From assembly GCA_004352715.1 (NCBI GenBank), contig SCFE01000067.1, positions 1,466,516 through 1,530,515 of the forward strand: a stretch of 64,000 nucleotides of DNA, read 5' to 3'. Each line of letters opens with the position of its first letter. Position 1 is the first letter of the stretch. Origin of the DNA: Hofstenia miamia (Eukaryota; Xenacoelomorpha; Acoela). Shown here piece by piece: positions 24,918 to 34,068 of this stretch. The position numbers were made by a program, and so were the translations under genes. Below the pieces are notes generated by a model that searched no databases, had not been told where the DNA came from, and saw nothing but the letters and a program-made list of their open reading frames with translations.

Positions 24918-27431
24918 TATATATATAGAAGGACTTGCCTTAAGAAGAGAAAATTTCCTTAATCTGATACATTTATAAAAATGCAGCATCCTCGTCCAGT
25001 GATGCCACGCTATGGACCTAAATTTCTGGTGTATCTAAGCCCAGGTAATTAGCTATTGTAAAAATACGATGTTTGAACAATTATATTAAAAAAATGTTCA
25101 AAGATTTACAAAATATAAATGTTCGACTAAAAATATACATTATTTGAAAATATAATTTAACATACCAGTTCATAAATAAGTTCGTTAGATTATGAAAATT
25201 GCATTTGAAATTTAGATAATTTGGTAATTTGATTTCATAATTGTCAATTGAAGCTACTTTGAGAGTTTCCTGTAACGCACTTAAAAATGTTAATAATTAA
25301 TTTTCATCGTTGTATTGTTTATTTACACGTGTAGAATAAATAAATAGACTTTTTTAGAATAATTTATGTTCCTTTAGTAATTTTTATAATTTCAAATTTA
25401 CTCTTAGAATATATAGTGCTATGATGGAATTAATGTAACTAATGAGATGCCAAATTATAGTTTGACCTTGATTTGAGATAATAGGTGATTGTATAAAAAA
25501 AACTCTTCATCAGATAATTTTTTCGTTTTTTTTGTTTTTGCTTTATTTTGACTATTATTATTTAAGACTATTTCACATAAAATAACAATAGATTATGTAA
25601 AAATAAAACCAATTTTTAATTATGTATTTAAAAAAAAAATTAAATTCTCCATATTGTATGTACCTTTTAAGGTGGTATCATTTTCACATTAAGAATAATA
25701 TTGCACGTGTAGCATAACACATACAGTCGTGACTATAGTTCATTGGACACCTCCTAAATTATGAATATCCTAAAGAACTAACTATGTTTCACAAGAACAC
25801 GTAAACAGCATAGAAACAGTTCGACTTTCGCTGCGAATTTTCCGTTAATTTTTTGTTTGATTTTTTGTACCACAATATGTTTGATGGCGTCAATCATATA
25901 ATGTGGGACTATGATGGGCAACATTCTCTTTTCTTATTCTCCAACAATTTTTGGTTGGGGACAAATCATATTAAGTTGATTGGCAAAGACCTAAATATCT
26001 TTCAGCCACTATAGGTTTAGTCATGATTAATGGCATGGCACTCCGGCATGTTGTAAATATTTGCAGTTACACATTCGATGGAAGTCAGTACATTATCGTC
26101 TATAATACCATTCCACACAGCCAAATTGGTACTAACCTCCTTAGGAGAAATGCAGAAAGCGCAACATACCTTGACAGCAATTGCACCCACATTATAACTT
26201 TCAATGTACTTTGGACAGTAGGAATGGTGTATTTAGTTTTCAAACGTTTATAAAGCGGCCGGCACACTGTGTGAACCCATGTGACTTGCAGACTGATTGC
26301 AATTTCATCATTGAGAATTACTGTAGGCCATTGTTAAAGTCCAATATTGAAAACGTTTGTGCAAACGCAATCCCGCAAGGAACCATTTTGGCTGATAAAC
26401 ATGATTTATTGGCTGGCTTTTGTATATTGAAAACCTCCTTCAGCAAGACACATATTGTATTTACACATTAGCAAAAAGCATCATAGAAATATTTAATAGT
26501 TAAGTCATAAATTGATTAAATTTTTTTGTATCAAACTGATAATCTTCTAATGCAATAGCGATAAAGAAGCCATTTAAGTGAGTCAGCATCTATTTTTCAA
26601 AGACGACGTCACAATAGGGTGTAAATTTCCATGTTCCCTTATTTAGAATTTATATGATGTTATTAACATATAAGGGGTGTGTGTATTCATTTGCATATAC
26701 ACTCATGAAAATTTGTTCCTCTATAGCAAAATGAATATGAAATTCGTATAATCAGCATAAACAAATTAAATTATCAATAAATGGTATCACAAACTCAAGC
26801 CTCAAAATTATTGTTGATCAGTGAGTTAGCATTAATTAAAAATAGTTCGCTAACACCCTTTGATATGTGTGTTTATGAATGGCGTTAAGAAAATTCTAAA
26901 AATATAGAAGCTAATCGTAATTTTACAATTGAATGAAAACAATTCGTTTATAATTTATAGGCGTATACGGCGAATTTTAGTACTTTTTATGAATTACAGA
27001 AATGTATCGTTATTGTTTCGTGATTTAAAGAGACTGTTTCTGAAAATTTACGTATTTAAAATTTTGCTAATATTCCTTGGCAATAGATTCTGCTTAATGC
27101 CATAACTGTAAATATGTAGCTGCTTTCGTCGAAGAAATAATTAAAAAGTACTTTAAGTAACCAACACGTGACAACTATTTGGCCCTAGTAAGGTTATGTT
27201 TAAGATAAATATACTATTGCAAAATTTTGCCAACAAAGCGAAATTTATTCGAAATACTTTCAGAAACGGTTTTTAATAAAAGTTAGCCTAACCTAACTTC
27301 AACCCTTTAGGATAGAAAATGCTACTTACTGATTCTTGACATGCTTTGTCTAGGAGAATTAGTTGCTTTTGTCAAAAAATTGCAGAGTTGGTAATTTTGG
27401 CCGCGTTCTGGAGAATTACAGCAATGATCAT
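7305..27431 (-). CDS. RECK: RECK orthologue, partial gene span (8 exons recognised)
   Basis: RECK is a secreted, GPI-anchored, cysteine-rich glycoprotein that restrains matrix metalloproteinases. In vertebrates it also acts with GPR124 in Wnt7 signalling (family knowledge). Eight minus-strand exons align in order and spacing with the vertebrate protein as I remember it: an early CC repeat (27330-27431), the CC repeat before the frizzled-like domain (16735-16823 and 15208-15356), the frizzled-like CRD (15208-9529 into 8546-8419), a CNPNPCP-like module (8103-8246), a cysteine module (7770-7943) and a VWC/pacifastin-like module (7305-7406). Every one of the six junctions from 16735 to 7406 preserves the reading frame, giving 336 codons with no stop. 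Introns are 363, 159, 172, 982, 5457, 1378 and 10506 bp reading upstream. Exons between 27330 and 16823, the N terminus, the Kazal domains and the C terminus were not found. Confidence 0.92.
7770..7943 (-). CDS. RECK: RECK exon: cysteine module after the CNPNPCP-like repeat
   Basis: 174 bp, phase 1 at both ends. The acceptor is CCATTAG at 7944 and the donor is CGAG/GTAAGG at 7769. The split first codon is glycine, followed by CSVGSSSSLAVPEGVYHY, then FCKC, a DLKQCTDF segment and ARCNVDGRYR. It aligns with the vertebrate stretch that begins GCKLGEASDF and contains CYKICSC (family knowledge), although residues between cysteines are poorly conserved. The intron to 8102 is only 159 bp. Confidence 0.9.
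8103..8246 (-). CDS. RECK: RECK exon: CNPNPCP-like cysteine repeat
   Basis: 144 bp, phase 1 at both ends. The acceptor is GCCTCTTTAG at 8247 and the donor is CCAG/GTAGTT at 8102. It opens with a Thr/Lys/Glu-rich linker and continues with FPCFNNSCPSDRICL, DRSDC, SCGGRICNP and a split glycine. Vertebrate RECK has HPCNPNPCPANELC followed by PYFCVQG at this point, and the cysteine spacing agrees. Together with the two downstream exons it forms a run of symmetric phase 1-1 modules. Confidence 0.92.
8419..8546 (-). CDS. RECK: RECK exon: end of the frizzled-like cysteine-rich domain
   Basis: 128 bp. The acceptor is GCATTTAG at 8547 (the first base completes the Phe codon begun upstream) and the donor is ACAA/GTAATG at 8418, phase 1. 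It encodes SECVDLLKECL, then a variable loop, EEHCKRIAPIDDRSECVPLK and PFT. The match to vertebrate RECK (SDCVEILKKC; ICELLSPTDDLKNCIPLD) is close, including all cysteines and the SPTDD/APIDD turn. The open frame continues past the donor to 8366, but the splice at 8419 keeps homology and phase with the next exon. Confidence 0.94.
8979..9064. repeat. 86-bp perfect palindrome with (TA)n arms
   Basis: 8979-9021 is the exact reverse complement of 9022-9064, centred on ACATGT. The outer 16 nt of each arm are unique sequence (GAATTTTGAAATATTG and its complement). The inner parts are TA repeats. Pairing breaks at 8978/9065. It lies in the 982-bp RECK intron between the exons at 8546 and 9529. It could extrude as a cruciform or form a long hairpin in RNA. 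Confidence 0.93.
9160..9250. repeat. CGGGTC-rich patch, probable decayed hAT tip
   Basis: Contains GGGTCGAGTCGGG and GTGACCCAA close together in otherwise AT-rich intron. It resembles the tips of the hAT MITE at 15951-16313. No partner end or target duplication was identified. Confidence 0.4.
9529..9750 (-). CDS. RECK: RECK exon: frizzled-like cysteine-rich domain core
   Basis: 222 bp. The acceptor is CTTTGTTTAG at 9751 and the donor is TTTGTTT/GTAAGT at 9528, phase 2. After a split arginine it reads PYQLFRSCALESDQ, then KKISKCRSEFWKAAACAVHI and RPCHARNHTNTFC. Vertebrate RECK has RPTELFRSCNAQSDQ, KKCQPEMWKAIACSLQIKPC at the same place (from memory). This is the best-conserved exon in the window and fixes the identity. 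The open frame extends upstream to a Met at 9800, but the upstream exon joins at 9750 in phase, so that Met is intronic and not a start. Confidence 0.96.
9751..13506. other. RECK intron (first part), microsatellites only
   Basis: AT-rich intron with no recognised exon. It contains (TA)n at 11392-11422 and a compound ATCTAT/(TA)n array at about 12919-13000. A further (TA)n at 13481-13508 borders the MITE that follows. A 67-codon plus-strand ORF at 10160-10363 has no recognisable homology. Confidence 0.6.
13507..14021. mobile_element. 515-bp foldback MITE with subterminal ATGTCGTAATTT repeats
   Basis: The left end reads TAGGCACTTAATGC and the right end, reverse-complemented, reads TAGGCTTTTTAATGC. 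Both ends carry many copies of an AATGTCGTAATTTTAT-type unit, pointing inward from each side (left: ATGTCG at about 13532, 13560, 13620, 13700; right: complements at about 13950-14000). The centre has TTTAGG-rich tracts. The element inserted at the edge of a (TA)n array, consistent with a TA target as in Tc1/mariner-type MITEs. There is no coding sequence. It lies in a RECK intron. Confidence 0.72.
14022..15207. other. RECK intron (second part), nothing recognised
   Basis: Plain AT-rich intron up to the exon at 15208. I saw no exon, structured RNA or element ends. Confidence 0.6.
15208..15356 (-). CDS. RECK: RECK exon: CC repeat end and start of the frizzled-like domain
   Basis: 149 bp. The acceptor is GTGTTTTAG at 15357 (phase 0) and the donor is GATAG/GTAGGG at 15207 (phase 2). 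It encodes MYTTGTSTSVFKGCEMKH, then NMIRCLNDADNPCQPSC and GLSFCKNFND plus a split Arg. The second half aligns very well with vertebrate SMLTCLADVREPCQLGC and LTYCTNFNNR (from memory). The first half is shorter and lacks the tryptophans of the vertebrate SWGNTQSW segment. Confidence 0.94.
15357..15950. other. RECK intron with 40-bp (TA)n array
   Basis: (TA)n at 15563-15602. The remaining sequence is unremarkable up to the MITE target duplication at 15943-15950. Confidence 0.7.
15951..16313. mobile_element. 363-bp hAT-type MITE with CGGGTC-rich tips
   Basis: The ends are CAGAGAATGA and, reverse-complemented, TAGAGAAGGA (8 of 10 identical). The flanking 8-bp target duplications are GCGGGAAA (15943-15950) and GTGGGAAA (16314-16321), 7 of 8 identical. 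An 8-bp duplication is the hAT hallmark. Both subterminal regions are rich in TCGGGT/CGGGTC units (about 15963-16040 and 16185-16285). There is no coding sequence. It is inserted in the RECK intron between the exons at 15356 and 16735. Confidence 0.8.
16735..16823 (-). CDS. RECK: RECK exon: start of the CC repeat before the frizzled-like domain
   Basis: 89 bp. The acceptor is ATTTTTTAG at 16824 (phase 1) and the donor is AGAAAG/GTAAGC at 16734 (phase 0). It encodes SSNSVPESVKMYCC, then SLGDSSMCSNACRK. The double cysteine followed by C-x3-C matches the RECK repeat signature (vertebrate LHCCSKANTSTCRELC, from memory). It splices in phase 0 directly to MYTT at 15356. The upstream exon would have to end in phase 1. 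Confidence 0.9.
16824..17960. other. RECK intron; (TAA)n and a GC-rich patch
   Basis: A short TAA/TTG-type microsatellite lies at about 17325-17360. A GC-rich patch at 17575-17690 (CCCACCCGCCCGCC, GACCCGG) has no ORF and looks like a decayed repeat tip. Confidence 0.5.
17961..18110 (-). mobile_element. LINE reverse-transcriptase fragment
   Basis: The minus-strand open stretch ends QSVTSKVPVESALEPFLF and continues ILCFDTIREH to a stop. This fits the RT motif normally read as VTSGVPQGSxLGPLLF in CR1/Jockey-like LINEs, with the G and Q of GVPQG replaced. Only about 45 codons survive. It lies inside the largest recognised RECK intron. Confidence 0.5.
18111..20480. other. RECK intron; transposon tips, no exon recognised
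   Basis: 18255-18290 ends in GTACGCCCCTG, the reverse complement of a CAGGGGCGTACG-type DNA-transposon tip, but no partner end is visible. At about 19215-19130 the minus strand reads KTYVDLIKNDVECT, resembling the last residues of a LINE RT (RPRKTW-type tail), too short to be sure. A (TA)n array with short palindromic flanks lies at 20310-20328. Confidence 0.4.
20481..21235 (-). mobile_element. Penelope-like element remnant (RT plus GIY-YIG endonuclease)
   Basis: Reading down from 21235 the frame gives PFYYKRYVDYIFCLIENEDHA, FLSYINSHFN, SNGYPEKLLQ and a C-terminal RT stretch to 20782. This is the palm and thumb of a Penelope-like RT. After a frameshift near 20760-20730 it continues with VYKYNCQKCDRFYISETKRY and TRIQEYL, the GIY-YIG endonuclease start with its paired cysteines, ending at 20481. 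The catalytic YVDD box reads YVDY, so the second palm aspartate is lost. The usual YIGET is YISET and the usual EH after the arginine motif is EY. The element is a dead fossil, in the same orientation as RECK and inside its intron. Confidence 0.8.
21531..21848. mobile_element. MITE with 21-bp TIRs built on ACAAATGACCAATATA
   Basis: Terminal repeats 21531-21551 and 21828-21848 are inverted copies with one mismatch in 21. They are flanked on both sides by further TA-rich imperfectly inverted sequence (out to about 21518 and 21865). The unit ACAAATGACC recurs inside at about 21573, 21605, 21768, 21796 and 21828. There is no ORF. It lies between the Penelope-like remnant and the LINE. Confidence 0.72.
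21900..23240 (-). pseudogene. LINE reverse transcriptase (CR1/Jockey-like), frameshifted
   Basis: Minus-strand RT blocks occur in order. DSWKTSHITPLFKSSGKSD and NNYRPIS (about 22890-22800) are followed by LSAFQFEF and a broken F-D-K segment. Next come MPQGFILGPLLF (22452) and the active-site box AFLFADDLKF (about 22370), with the FADD aspartates intact. A tail like YDYENLCIWASTNLMFFN follows to 22195. Weak RT-tail similarity with frameshifts continues to about 21900. Frame changes near 22560-22450 and elsewhere make it inactive. With the endonuclease and ORF1 pieces at higher coordinates it forms one nearly full-length LINE in the RECK intron. Confidence 0.82.
23241..24000 (-). pseudogene. 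LINE AP-type endonuclease domain, frameshifted
   Basis: On the minus strand, 23980-23762 reads SKSGARCDRSTSNDPGG, VTLVHKSIIANSVPF and VMFEVSGIPFLIVCI, the central part of an apurinic-type LINE endonuclease. 23563-23285 reads FATYNSGNTLALFFTCHDDL and KFSFSDHAIIMV, its C-terminal strand with the SDH motif (catalytic His in the family). The two parts are in different frames. It sits directly between ORF1 and the RT, as expected for the CR1/Jockey group. Confidence 0.78.
24001..24760 (-). pseudogene. LINE ORF1 (nucleic-acid-binding protein), degraded
   Basis: 24742-24341 is a 133-codon open stretch with a coiled-coil-like middle (ETSAASAKELSNLKHNHESL), followed in other frames by VLGLGKFSTD and a RSQLKIRNLILYNN-type segment down to about 24050. 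The order (coiled coil, then a conserved K-F-D/RPRP-like block, then an IR-rich tail) fits ORF1 of CR1/Jockey LINEs. It precedes the endonuclease at the expected distance. The 5' end is followed by a (TA)n array at about 24879-24927. Confidence 0.6.
24761..25720. other. RECK intron; (TA)n and no gene
   Basis: (TA)n at about 24879-24927, then AT-rich sequence. No exon was recognised. Confidence 0.6.
25722..26470 (-). mobile_element. Tc1/mariner transposase fossil with one terminal repeat
   Basis: At 25722-25753 the sequence TACAGTCGTGACTATAG followed by TTCATTGGACACC is a typical Tc1-type terminus. Reading the minus strand from 26470, shifting frames give HKRFQYWTLTMAYSNSQ, a YTIPTVQSTLKVIMWV segment (the PTVKHGGGSVMVWG region of Tc1 transposases, from memory) and NCWRIRKENVAHHSPT near 25930, in the correct order for the DDE domain. 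Stops and frameshifts are frequent. The partner terminus on the high-coordinate side was not found, so the 5' end may be lost. Confidence 0.65.
26471..27329. other. RECK intron, nothing recognised
   Basis: AT-rich; no exon or element ends seen before the exon at 27330. Confidence 0.6.
27330..27431 (-). CDS. RECK: RECK exon: early CC repeat
   Basis: 102 bp, phase 1 at both ends. The acceptor is TTGCTTTAG at 27432 and the donor is ATCA/GTAAGT at 27329. It encodes DHCCNSPERGQNYQLC, then NFLTKATNSPRQSMSRI. The CC-x10-C start followed by a Lys/Ala/Ser stretch aligns with the second vertebrate repeat (GCCELAIALECRQACKQ, from memory), but the C-x3-C spacing is not kept. Identity therefore rests on the splice sites, the CC motif and the position 10.5 kb upstream of sure RECK exons on the same strand. 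It would join 16823 in phase, but that would skip the cysteines that should close this repeat. Confidence 0.68.
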
Positions 27432-27806
27432 CTAAAGCAAACGTGAAAGTGCAATAATATTCACACATAGAAACACAAACGAAAAATTTTAACGTACTTT
27501 TGCTTATGATTTACACATGCATGTTAGTGTGAAATCGAAAGGAAAACAATTTTTGCATTTCAAAAGCATGTTGACACGTACCTAACCTCCAACCATAACA
27601 TCTCTATTGATATCTTATTATGTCCAGACAAACGTAACATAATGCTATTTTAAGAAAACTTTTGCTGAAGTTGAAATATTGAGACACTGTATGCCAATTC
27701 CGTAAAAAGACTGCTTCTCATTAGATAGCTTAATTACAATAAAACATACTAAATGTACCTACGCACAATTTTATTTGATTGCTCTAACTGTTAAGTTTTT
27801 AATTTA

Positions 27807-27845
<39 letters not shown>

Positions 27846-29650
27846 TAGATGTATCTCAAGCCATATACATTTCTGCAAATACAGGAACACATACTGCACA
27901 TAGATCAAGTTCTTATCTGCATTGCTTGAGTCATTTACAGATCCCAATAATCTGTTATAGGAGTGAAGTCAGCTTTATAAGAGAGCCAACATCTAAAGAT
28001 CTTATACGTTTATTGATTTTTTGGATTTAACCTTTTCTATTCATACATGCCTTTTTAGTTAAAATGTTCAAATGCCCATTTGGTCAAAAAGCTGGCCTAA
28101 CAAGTAGTTTTACTCCTTTAAAATAATGTATGCTCTTTATAAGCATGCTTCTAGAAAACTTGAAGACATCCTATGGGAAAAAGTTTTCGATGAAACAAAA
28201 TAATTGCATAAAGCTTGATATATATATATTAGTTTTTTGTACTACGCTTATGTTCATTTTCAATATTTGCTTACAAAATGAGTGAATTCAGTTTTAGTTC
28301 ATTCAACAAACATACAGACTGTTTCCAAATTCGTATAGCCTCATTTCGAATTTTGATTTTCATTTGTTATAAAGGACACTATTGAAATCTGTTTAATAAG
28401 TATAATATATTACGACTTATTTGAGATAGAAAATGCATGGAGAATTAAGTTTTTTGACAGAAATTTAAAATATTTTCAGTAATGATATTGCAGAAAGATT
28501 GTATAATGACTATTTTAATATTTACCTCTTAGCCGCCAACTCTCCCTAATAGTTCTGTCTAATGTACTAAAAACCAACTCGAGTTGTCCATCTCATGTTT
28601 TCTATACCACTTTTTGGTAACAATTCAAATGTTATATTAATAATTATTTAATAAAATTTTAGCTTTTATTGAATTGAAATGGATGGCATGTTCTCTTTAA
28701 CAAAGTAACCATCTGCCAGCACTTAATTAAAAGGAAGTAAATTTAAAACTTTTGTAAGCTTCATTTTTATTTTTATATGTCCTTAAGGTTTTTATTAAAA
28801 TTAAGATTGCCAATTAGCATTGTAACATAAACTAAAGACTTTCCTTTAACTATGTATATTTTTTTCTAGAAGAGAAGTACTACAATACGTGATACAGATC
28901 AAAGAGTCCTACAAACGTGCCACATTCATTCAATGTATAGATAGTTTCATTAGGTTTGTCATTAGATTTCACCTTAAAAAATCAGAGCTAAACTAGAATA
29001 TCTGCAAAAATACGCACTTGTATTATTCAATACAAGTTGAAGGATTAATTTATCACAGTTCATGCTCACTAACTAATTGATTAGTGGTTTCATAATATTG
29101 CATAAGCCATTTTTAAGAATATTTCCAAATTTATAAGTATCATTCTATATAATAATTTCATTGTACTAGATTATATTTTCTTATCAAGGTCTAAATATAT
29201 TTATATCTCTAAAAATTAGATATTTTTTGGAAAGATTAAATTCATTGCATTATTGAAAAACCAAAAAAATTTGTCTATGCATCAATAAGTAAATGTGTAA
29301 AATGATTTACAATTTTACAAGAAATCTAAATGAATATGATTTCAGTTTATAACATTTGACAACTAATACCATTAATATATTATTTGAAGAAATGTCTCTA
29401 CAACACATCAATTAATGTGTTCTGTCGTTTCATTGTTGAATGCTTAAATTAAAGACATCCATTCGAGCTAAGCATGTAATAATTCTCATTGATTAAATCG
29501 ATTATGCATTAGAAAAGAATGCATCTTAAATTAAAAATTGATTACAATCAAGTGAGCTTAATTTGAGCTTTGTCAATGTTCATTACATCTGTTTAGTTAA
29601 TATGTGGCTGGACATAACCATTTCTTTTGGTTACATACTATACATATGTT

Positions 29651-29690
<40 letters not shown>

Positions 29691-32600
29691 TATATTGGAC
29701 TTATGGTAAATAATTTTTAGTTGTGTTCTAAGCGTGAACATGTTTAATTTGTGAGATGTTTGCTCATATTACGAGTTTGGTTTAATCAAATCTGTCTATA
29801 TTGCAGATAAATCGTTTTCAAGCACTAATTTTCATATGTGAAAATTTTATTTTTGAATTTTGCTAAATGTCACTAGTAGAAAAGTCAATATCTTATAGGT
29901 ACAAGTGTCTTAAGCAAGATGAATTCTTTATCAATGGATTTGATTGACGTTTTTTACGCCTTTTTAGCGTTCTTGACTTTCATGTTATGTTTTTGAAAAA
30001 AGCGATTAGAAGCAATCGAATTTTTTGAGCAATAAATGTTCGACAAACAAAAAATGCATAAAATACTTTTGCAATACCTTCACTTATTTCAAGTATATAA
30101 TTTGTATTATAACTGCAATTACTATTCTAAGACAACTCGAGCTTTGAAGGAAATATTCTGAGAAGTTTTGCTTTCAAATTTTAAATAAAACAAACAAACA
30201 GACAAAAGTCATCGAGTTCAACTAATCACGGTTCAAAAATTAATATATTTATGAGTCAGTGCCCTCCAATGTAATGGCCTGAAGATTTGGGACAAAAACT
30301 ATTCCTATGCTTGAGAGACATGCGAAAATATTAACTTTTTTCAGTGAAAAATATGATTTTTGTAAAAAACTTTGTCACAACTAACGCTGAGATAATACTG
30401 CGATCTAACGTCCATGACAGCAACTACTATTCTCAACAACTTCATTTATTGCTTCTGTTGTAATTTGGAACATTTAAGAACTTTGGTGATAAAAAACACA
30501 AATGCTAAATTCAATTGTCTGCTAGTATGGCTGTGCCCGCTCAAGTCCGCTATAGTTTTAATATCTGAGGCAAGCAATTGGTACAGCCCGATTCAAATGC
30601 TTCCCCAATTGCAACTGTGCGGCAAACTATGCCAAGTTACTCTATGACTACCACCAAGAACTTTGTTATATTAATTTCTCAGTCATTTAATATTTGACTG
30701 CTGTTTGTATAATATTTTGTGAACAAAAAAACTACAAAAGCACTATAAGTGTATCTAAATTGCATTTATAAAAATAAACTTCTTAAAGATTTTAAAAAAC
30801 TTCGCTTGCAATATTTTTTTGACGAAATATGTTTCTTGAGTCAACCATATAATTTTGCAGAATTATTAAAATCAATTTTAAGAAAAACTTAAAATTTAAC
30901 AATTAAGCATAATTGGTATTTAGCTGCTTGGTATAAAAAAATTACTTTAAAATATACACCCCAATTGTATGCTACTAGTTTCAAAGGTAAGTTCTTTTAA
31001 ATGCTTTTAGTATTTGAAAGTAAAATACGCCACTTCGACAACAGAAGGCTACTTCGAATATTAAACCATATTTTCTAAATATACATTACTCATTGCATTT
31101 AAGTGAAATTCAGTTCAAATTTCTTACATTTTGAAAATCTGTACAACAACAACGACAACAAAACTTTAATAAGTGTTCGTTTTTTGCTTGTTTCAAGAAA
31201 TCCATTGGATATCTAGAGCAAAATGAATGCAGGTTTTAGGTACTTAGGATACAAAAAATTCCCTAAAAATCTTTTTATTCTTTTATCACTAACGAGGTTG
31301 GTCATATAATTTAAAAGAATATATTTGTGCTAAAAATTTATAAGTCGTCACAGTGTAAAATTTTAATGCGTGTCTGCATACATTAGGTCTTAAACACTGA
31401 TATATGCTCGATTCTAGTTTTAAAATATTGTATATTTATAATTTACAAAAGTAAAGATACCACAAAATGACTTTAATTCCATGTTCAAAAATTAATTCCA
31501 ACTGTAGCGTCAGTCAATGACTTTATTTCTTAAAACGCCTCCATCCATGAAGCATGAAGGACTATTTCTTGCTACAAATAGCGGGTTGAGTCTTTGAAAA
31601 CGTACAAATAAAGCATATCACATACTTATAAAGACAATAGTAGATTTTGTGTTACAAAATATTTTTTGCTTGCCCATAGTTGATTTTCGGTAACAGCTAC
31701 TATGTTTTTTGTTTGTAATGCTAGAAAAGTAGAAGAAGATTCAAATTATAATTACAATTTCCAATAACGATTTGAAAATATGGACGGTAGCTATGAAAAA
31801 TTAAATTGGAATTTGTAGCTTATCAATTGATTTAAAAATTAAATTTAAAAAATCTAAGAAAAAATTGAGAATGTTTATATTGTTAAGTATTAATTGGACA
31901 ATTCATATTAAAAAATATAGCATTTAACACAAATTTTAAGAAGAAAATTTCATGAATTCAACGTTTCTATGGTTTAATGATATTATATTTAGGGCTTTGC
32001 TCAAATACTAAACATTAAGATATCCGAAATAATAAAAACTGCAGAAAGAATCTGCATACTCATAGTATACGACTCGAATATTTCTATCTGTACCCGAACG
32101 TCAAACCCGAGAATGAAATTTTCTTTACTGCTATTAAGCAACTTAAAAATTTTCAATAACATTTCGAGCACATTATTATTTCAAAATTGTACATAAAACT
32201 ATAGTTTTGAAAAAAATCTTATTTAAAATACACATAATGTTGAATGGAAAGTTATCCTCTTATCTTCACATTACTAATACTCATACCCAACTTCTTGCAT
32301 TACATCGCGAGCAGCATAGACTTAGGGAAAAACTTTTAATATTAAGCTTCCGCTGTTATATTTTCATTAAACAACTTTCTGTATTCATTTTAATATGAAT
32401 GATATTAAGAGGTCAAGAAAATTCCCAAATTGGCACAGGCAGCTTTTTCAACTGCATTTACTTACGATTTTTCTATATTGAACCTCATATAATAAAATTG
32501 AAATACAATTAGTTTAATAAATGAGTGAACATATTCAGATAAATTATATAAAGCTGTGCCTGTTTGCTGTAATAATTGCATCTAGTTTGTTATCTAGTTT

Positions 32601-33068
32601 TCAAAGATTTCATGCGGAATCAATGTTTTGCAAAACCGAGGGAGAAATCACATTGGAAAGCTTGCAAAACAGAAGAATATAGACACCAAAAAATAATTAT
32701 TATTCACACCATAGGCGTGCAAATCTAGTTAAATCACTTGAATTATCACCTCGCACATTATTAATGTGCTATCGAAAGATAGCTATATATGAAGATATTT
32801 ATTCATATTTTTTATACTATAGAATGACGCCTTTATGTGCTGAAATATTTAGCAAGCGATTCGAACTCCACCCCCAAAGTGTTCTTTACATCGGAATTAA
32901 TTATATAATTAAAACAGTTAATATAACACATTTCCTCAGGGTAGATATCTTGGATACATTTGCATCTTCATGAAAATTAATTAAACCTCTACTAGTAAGT
33001 GTAATTATTTCAATTATTAATCTCAAAAAAGCATTCTTTGCATAATAATATATATATATATATATATA
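27432..33068. other. No gene recognised; possible upstream RECK introns
   Basis: (TA)n arrays occur at 27809-27841, 29654-29686 and 33048-33068. A plus-strand ORF at 30414-30647 and a helical-looking plus-strand segment at about 32280-32345 (QLLALHREQHRLREKL) are the only coding-like stretches, and neither has recognisable homology or convincing splice context. N-terminal RECK exons should be at higher coordinates than 27431 but were not found. Confidence 0.4.
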
Positions 33069-34068
33069 NNNNNNNNNNNNNNNNNNNNNNNNNNNNNNNN
33101 NNNNNNNNNNNNNNNNNNNNNNNNNNNNNNNNNNNNNNNNNNNNNNNNNNNNNNNNNNNNNNNNNNNNNNNNNNNNNNNNNNNNNNNNNNNNNNNNNNNN
33201 NNNNNNNNNNNNNNNNNNNNNNNNNNNNNNNNNNNNNNNNNNNNNNNNNNNNNNNNNNNNNNNNNNNNNNNNNNNNNNNNNNNNNNNNNNNNNNNNNNNN
33301 NNNNNNNNNNNNNNNNNNNNNNNNNNNNNNNNNNNNNNNNNNNNNNNNNNNNNNNNNNNNNNNNNNNNNNNNNNNNNNNNNNNNNNNNNNNNNNNNNNNN
33401 NNNNNNNNNNNNNNNNNNNNNNNNNNNNNNNNNNNNNNNNNNNNNNNNNNNNNNNNNNNNNNNNNNNNNNNNNNNNNNNNNNNNNNNNNNNNNNNNNNNN
33501 NNNNNNNNNNNNNNNNNNNNNNNNNNNNNNNNNNNNNNNNNNNNNNNNNNNNNNNNNNNNNNNNNNNNNNNNNNNNNNNNNNNNNNNNNNNNNNNNNNNN
33601 NNNNNNNNNNNNNNNNNNNNNNNNNNNNNNNNNNNNNNNNNNNNNNNNNNNNNNNNNNNNNNNNNNNNNNNNNNNNNNNNNNNNNNNNNNNNNNNNNNNN
33701 NNNNNNNNNNNNNNNNNNNNNNNNNNNNNNNNNNNNNNNNNNNNNNNNNNNNNNNNNNNNNNNNNNNNNNNNNNNNNNNNNNNNNNNNNNNNNNNNNNNN
33801 NNNNNNNNNNNNNNNNNNNNNNNNNNNNNNNNNNNNNNNNNNNNNNNNNNNNNNNNNNNNNNNNNNNNNNNNNNNNNNNNNNNNNNNNNNNNNNNNNNNN
33901 NNNNNNNNNNNNNNNNNNNNNNNNNNNNNNNNNNNNNNNNNNNNNNNNNNNNNNNNNNNNNNNNNNNNNNNNNNNNNNNNNNNNNNNNNNNNNNNNNNNN
34001 NNNNNNNNNNNNNNNNNNNNNNNNNNNNNNNNNNNNNNNNNNNNNNNNNNNNNNNNNNNNNNNNNNNN
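33069..34068. other. Assembly gap, 1000 N, flanked by (TA)n
   Basis: Exactly 1000 N. Both sides are (TA)n. The round size suggests a placeholder, so the true length is unknown. Confidence 0.98.

Noticed and set aside
32280-32345. Minus-strand CCSRC segment as an N-terminal RECK repeat
   Set aside because: CC-x2-C spacing is wrong, and the other strand reads as well or better.
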